Part shown: piece after piece, positions 60,485 to 64,000 of the stretch
Position numbering within the stretch: the first letter of the stretch is position 1
Layout of the letters: every line of letters begins with the position of its first letter
Assembly: GCF_039542035.1 (NCBI RefSeq)
Contig: NZ_BAABHJ010000026.1
Coordinates: forward strand, 132,397-196,396
Source of the DNA: Actinoallomurus liliacearum
Lineage (GTDB): Bacteria > Actinomycetota > Actinomycetes > Streptosporangiales > Streptosporangiaceae
Direction: 5' to 3'
Length of the DNA stretch: 64,000 bases
Notes under the pieces: generated by a model
What the model was told of the DNA's origin: nothing
The model's database searches: none
Seen by the model: only the letters and a program-made list of their open reading frames with translations
Made by a program: the position numbers and the translations under genes

Positions 60485-63070
60485 GTGACTTCGCGCGCTG
60501 ACCTGCCGACTCAATACACCCCGGCCGACGTCGAGGGGCGGCTCTACGAACGCTGGATCGACGGCGGCCACTTCACCCCGGACGCCGTACCCGGCAAGCC
60601 CCACTTCTCGATCGTCATCCCGCCGCCGAACGTAACGGGTTCGCTGCACGTCGGCCACGCGCTGGACCACTCGATCCAGGACGCGCTCATCCGCTGGCAG
60701 CGGATGCGTGGTGTCGCGACGCTGTGGCTGCCGGGCATGGACCACGCCGGCATCGCCACCCAGAACGTCGTCGAGCGGCAACTCGCCCAGGAGGGCCTGT
60801 CCCGCCACGACCTCGGCCGCGAGGCCTTCGTCAAGAAGGTCTGGGAGTGGAAGGCCGAGTCCGGCGGCAAGATCCTCGGCCAGATGCGCCGCCTCGGCGA
60901 CAGCGTCGACTGGACCCGCGAGCGGTTCACGATGGACGAGGGACTGTCCCGGGCCGTCCTCACGATCTTCAAGCGGCTGTACGACGACGGGCTGATCTAC
61001 CGCGCCGAGCGCATCATCAACTGGTGCCCGCGCTGCCTCACCGCGCTGTCCGACATCGAGGTCGAGCACTCCGACGACGAGGGCGAGCTGGTCTCGATCC
61101 GGTACGGCGAGGGCGACGCGTCGATCGTGGTCGCCACCACCCGGGCGGAGACCATGCTCGGCGACACGGCCGTGGCCGTGCACCCCGACGACGAGCGCTA
61201 CGCCCACCTGGTCGGCACCGAGATCGAGCTGCCGCTGACCGGCCGCCGCATCCCGATCGTCGCGGACGCGCACGTCGACCCGGAGTTCGGCACCGGCGCC
61301 GTGAAGGTCACCCCCGCCCACGACCCGAACGACTTCGAGATCGGACGCCGCCACGACCTGCCCGCGATCTCGGTGATGGACGAGCGCGGCGTGATCACGG
61401 CGCACGGCCCGTTCCAGGGACTGGACCGGCTCGAGGCGCGCCCGGCCGTCGTCGCGGCACTCCGCGAGCAGGGCCGCATCGTCGCCGAGAAACGCCCGTA
61501 CGTCCACGCGGTCGGCCACTGCTCGCGCTGCAAGACGATCGTCGAGCCGCGGGTGTCGCTGCAGTGGTTCGTCAAGGTGGCCCCGCTCGCCAAGGCCGCC
61601 GGCGACGCCGTCCGCGACGGCCGCGTGCGCATCGCCCCGGAGGAGATGGCGCCCCGCTACTTCGAGTGGGTCGACAACATGCACGACTGGTGCATCAGCC
61701 GCCAGCTGTGGTGGGGGCACCGCATTCCGGTCTGGTACGGCCCCGACGGCGAGATGGCGTGCGTCGGCCCCGGCGAGGAGGCACCGGAGGGCTGGACCCA
61801 GGACACCGACGTGCTCGACACGTGGTTCTCCTCGGCGCTGTGGCCCTTCTCCACCCTGGGCTGGCCCGACGACACCCCCGAGCTGCGGGCGTTCTACCCG
61901 ACGTCCGTGCTGGTCACCGGGTACGACATCCTGTTCTTCTGGGTGGCCCGGATGATGATGTTCGGGCTGTACGCCATGGACGGCGTCGAGCCTTTCAAGG
62001 TCATCGCGCTGCACGGGATGGTGCGCGACCAGTTCGGCAAGAAGATGTCCAAGTCGTTCGGCAACGTCGTCGACCCGCTGGACTGGATCGACCGGTACGG
62101 CGCGGACGCCACCCGCTTCACGCTGCTGCGCGGCGCCAACCCCGGCAGCGACGTCGCGGTCAGCGAGGAGTGGGCCCAGGGCTCCCGCAATTTCTGCAAC
62201 AAGCTGTGGAACGCCACCCGGTTCGCGCTGCTGAACGGCGCGACGAGCCCGGCGGGCGGCGTCGGCGTGGTCGGCGAGGGGCTGCCCGAGAACCTGACCG
62301 TGGCGGACCGCTGGATCGTCTCCCGGCTCTCGTCGGTGGTGGCGGACGTGGAGGCGCACTTCGAGCGGTTCGAGTTCGCCAAGGCGTGCGAGACGCTCTA
62401 CCACTTCGCGTGGGACGAGTTCTGCGACTGGTACGTCGAGCTGTCCAAGATCCCGGGGATGAGCGCCGACGCCTCCGCGGTCCTGGGGCACGTGCTCGAC
62501 GTCCTGCTGCGGCTGCTGCACCCGCTGACGCCCTTCGTCACCGAGGAGCTCTGGACGGCGCTGACGGGGGGCGAGACCATCGTCGCGGCGCCCTGGCCGC
62601 GGCCGGGCGCCTTCGCCGACCCGGGCGCCGAGGCGGAGATCGTCGGGTTCCAGCGGCTCGTCACCGAGGTCCGCCGGTTCCGCGCCGACCAGGGGCTCAA
62701 GCCGGGCCAGCGGGTCGCCGCGTCGCTGGAGGGCATCGACCCGGCGTACGAGGAGGCGGCCCGCACGCTGCTGCGCCTGACGCCCCCGGAGGACGGCTTC
62801 AGCCCGACCGCGTCCCTGCCCGTGGACGGCGTGACCGTGCGCCTGGACACGGCCGGTGCCATCGACGTCGCGGCCGAGCGGGCCCGGCTCGAGAAGGACC
62901 TCGCCGCCGCCCGCAAGGAGATCGCCCAGGCCGAGGGCAAGCTCGGCAACGAGCAGTTCATGTCCAAGGCCCCGGAGAAGGTCGTCGCCAAGACCCGGAG
63001 CCGTCTGGAGCAGGCCCGTGCCGACGTGGCCCGTCTGGAGGCCCAACTGGCGGCCCTGCCGAGCGCCTGA
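60485..63070 (+). CDS. valS: Valyl-tRNA synthetase
   Basis: 861 aa, class Ia synthetase, charges tRNA-Val. HIGH is present as HVGH (55-58, in NVTGSLHVGHAL) and KMSKS as KMSKSFGN (about 520-527). The editing domain occupies about 170-330, and the anticodon-binding and C-terminal coiled-coil arm (RARLEKDLAAARKEIAQAEGKLGNEQFMSKAPEKVVAKTRSRLE) complete it. GTG 60485 with -10 TAAACT directly upstream suggests a leaderless mRNA. In Streptomyces folC usually follows valS; here an rRNA operon leader follows instead. Confidence 0.97.
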   Translation: MTSRADLPTQYTPADVEGRLYERWIDGGHFTPDAVPGKPHFSIVIPPPNVTGSLHVGHALDHSIQDALIRWQRMRGVATLWLPGMDHAGIATQNVVERQLAQEGLSRHDLGREAFVKKVWEWKAESGGKILGQMRRLGDSVDWTRERFTMDEGLSRAVLTIFKRLYDDGLIYRAERIINWCPRCLTALSDIEVEHSDDEGELVSIRYGEGDASIVVATTRAETMLGDTAVAVHPDDERYAHLVGTEIELPLTGRRIPIVADAHVDPEFGTGAVKVTPAHDPNDFEIGRRHDLPAISVMDERGVITAHGPFQGLDRLEARPAVVAALREQGRIVAEKRPYVHAVGHCSRCKTIVEPRVSLQWFVKVAPLAKAAGDAVRDGRVRIAPEEMAPRYFEWVDNMHDWCISRQLWWGHRIPVWYGPDGEMACVGPGEEAPEGWTQDTDVLDTWFSSALWPFSTLGWPDDTPELRAFYPTSVLVTGYDILFFWVARMMMFGLYAMDGVEPFKVIALHGMVRDQFGKKMSKSFGNVVDPLDWIDRYGADATRFTLLRGANPGSDVAVSEEWAQGSRNFCNKLWNATRFALLNGATSPAGGVGVVGEGLPENLTVADRWIVSRLSSVVADVEAHFERFEFAKACETLYHFAWDEFCDWYVELSKIPGMSADASAVLGHVLDVLLRLLHPLTPFVTEELWTALTGGETIVAAPWPRPGAFADPGAEAEIVGFQRLVTEVRRFRADQGLKPGQRVAASLEGIDPAYEEAARTLLRLTPPEDGFSPTASLPVDGVTVRLDTAGAIDVAAERARLEKDLAAARKEIAQAEGKLGNEQFMSKAPEKVVAKTRSRLEQARADVARLEAQLAALPSA

Positions 63071-63110
63071 CCGCTCTCCGCGGCTCTGGCGCCGTTCGCG
63101 CGCCGTCCTG

Positions 63111-63151
63111 AGGCCGGCTCACCGGACCCCGAGGGTCCGGTGAGCCGGCCT
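63111..63151 (+). terminator. Terminator after valS
   Basis: Perfect 19-base arms AGGCCGGCTCACCGGACCC (63111-63129) and GGGTCCGGTGAGCCGGCCT (63133-63151) with a 3-base loop, followed by T. The strongest terminator in the window. Confidence 0.92.
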
Positions 63152-63466
63152 TCGCGGTCTTCGGCCCCTAGCTGGGAATTCCCGGCGGCCGTGGTCCGTT
63201 GTAGAGATGGTCGCCCTCATGGGCCGGGTACCGGAGCAACTCCGGCTCGGGCATCCGCGAGGCGGCCGAGGCGGTACGCCCCACGCCGGGGCTGACCCGA
63301 AAGGTCGGCCAACAGGGGTGGATCGTCCCCAAGACGTCCGCTGTGGGCTCCTGGGGCCAAAGGTCTTGAAGTTGTTTCAGTGTCTGAGGTTTCCGCTCCG
63401 AACCACTGGGGTAGAACGCAAACAGCGAACCTTGACCTGCGGATACGTACGTGCCGGTGGCGGGAT
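63152..63466. other. Spacer between valS terminator and rRNA promoters
   Basis: 315 bases with no supported gene; a minus-strand frame here has poor start context and overlaps the rRNA promoter. Possibly decayed coding sequence. Confidence 0.45.
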
Positions 63467-63495
63467 TTGACCTTGCTGCCGTAGGCACGTAGAGT
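63467..63495 (+). promoter_or_regulatory. rRNA operon promoter, upstream copy
   Basis: TTGACC (63467-63472), 17-base spacer, TAGAGT (63490-63495). This is near-consensus for the housekeeping sigma factor and typical of actinobacterial rrn promoters. Confidence 0.75.
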
Positions 63496-63734
63496 TCTTA
63501 TTGCCCGCAGGGGAGCGGGACGCCGAGAGGCGGCCGGCCCTGCGGAAGACACCCCACGAAAGCTCGTGACAGAGGCATCTCTGGCGCGGGGTAACGTGAG
63601 TGTCGATCCGGTCGAGTACGTGACGCCGAATGGCGGCGCGGTCACCGGGAGCCTCCCAGCAGATGATTACCGAAGTCCTCGATTTCGGTGGTTAAATGTT
63701 GGGCGGCACCGAGAAGTGATCCCGAGTCGGTCAA

Positions 63735-63763
63735 TTCGACAAAGGAAAACAAATCGGTAAGCT
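63735..63763 (+). promoter_or_regulatory. rRNA operon promoter, downstream copy
   Basis: TTCGAC (63735-63740), 17-base spacer AAAGG...TCGG, TAAGCT (63758-63763) then AGAGACAACAG. The -35 is weaker than in the first copy. Tandem promoters of this kind precede rrn operons. Confidence 0.65.
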
Positions 63764-63795
63764 AGAGACAACAGCCCCGAACGGGAAACTGGAAA

Positions 63796-64000
63796 CAGAA
63801 TTCCAACGGTGTGTGTCCGTTTCTTGAGAACTCAACAGTGTGCTAAAAGCCAGTGCCTTTATGGTCCTCGCTGATCGTGGTCGGCTCTTCGGGGTTGGTC
63901 ATGGTTGGTTTGGATTTCTTTGGCAAGAATAACTCTTGTCGGGATTGTTTTTCTCTTCAAGGTTTGGCGACTGTCTTCGGATGGTTGTCGTTTGGCCTTA
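63796..64000 (+). ncRNA. Leader region of an rRNA (16S-23S-5S) operon
   Basis: After the second promoter the composition drops to AT-rich. TTCTTGAGAACTCAACAGTG (63811-63830) and the following CTAAAAGCCAGTG are the conserved antitermination/leader elements seen upstream of 16S genes in actinobacteria. Pyrimidine/TTGG-rich stretches up to the edge look like the RNase III processing stem. The 16S gene itself starts beyond the window. Confidence 0.75.

Noticed and set aside
63168..63488. 106-codon minus-strand frame
   Set aside because: Overlaps the rRNA promoter, no ribosome site, no family resemblance.

Overview
The window reads as chromosomal DNA of a high-GC Gram-positive actinobacterium. 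Third codon positions are almost all G or C, GTG starts are common, several genes look leaderless, and actinobacterial signature genes are present: a mycothiol-type DsbA-like nitroreductase, group II truncated haemoglobin O, paired clpP1/clpP2, an orphan conservon-type GTPase and XRE/TPR regulators. The order malQ - pepN - DsbA-like - rpiB - tRNA-Gly/tRNA-Pro - tig - clpP1 - clpP2 - clpX - valS resembles, from memory, the core chromosome of Streptomyces and its relatives. The spacers and rRNA leader would fit the order Streptosporangiales, but that placement is inference.

Layout. 1-8.4 kb: 3' part of ettA, a MarR regulator divergent from an LpqC-like esterase, a PEBP protein, a thioesterase, a secreted S37-type peptidase, an MFS transporter, and convergent trHbO and MscS genes. 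8.6-16.6 kb: regulators and their targets, namely an XRE/TPR regulator with a GNAT enzyme, a sensor kinase/LuxR response regulator pair, and an MFS exporter divergent from a MocR-type regulator. 16.9-19.6 kb: a MacB-like ABC system whose ATPase gene carries an in-frame TAG inside its signature motif. 19.7-29 kb: FmdB-like zinc ribbon, HNH nuclease with a small upstream ORF, a secreted protein, prolyl oligopeptidase with a coupled methyltransferase, ilvD, a NERD protein and an amidase. 29-36.2 kb: malQ, a 226-bp MITE-like element sitting exactly in a CTAG, an unknown gene, a small ORF with the orphan GTPase, and pepN. 36.5-42.3 kb: DsbA-like protein, a nickel/cobalt permease plus YbjQ-like operon behind a near-perfect Nur-type box, aldehyde dehydrogenase, a frameshifted membrane protein and rpiB.

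42.5-55.4 kb is the accessory part: a SpoIIE phosphatase, small and unknown genes, an octapeptide-repeat protein, several families of small DNA repeats, an AT-rich island and two tRNA genes. 55.7-63.1 kb is the protein quality-control block (trigger factor, ClpP1P2, ClpX) followed by valS. From about 63.4 kb to the end lie tandem promoters and an AT-rich leader that should feed a 16S-23S-5S rRNA operon starting just outside the window.

The observations most worth following up are the MITE insertion that leaves both convergent stop codons intact, the Nur box in front of the NiCoT/YbjQ operon, the nonsense codon in the ABC ATPase, the octad-repeat protein, and the small ORFs coupled to the GTPase and HNH genes. 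I saw no CRISPR array, prophage, complete insertion sequence or large biosynthetic cluster.
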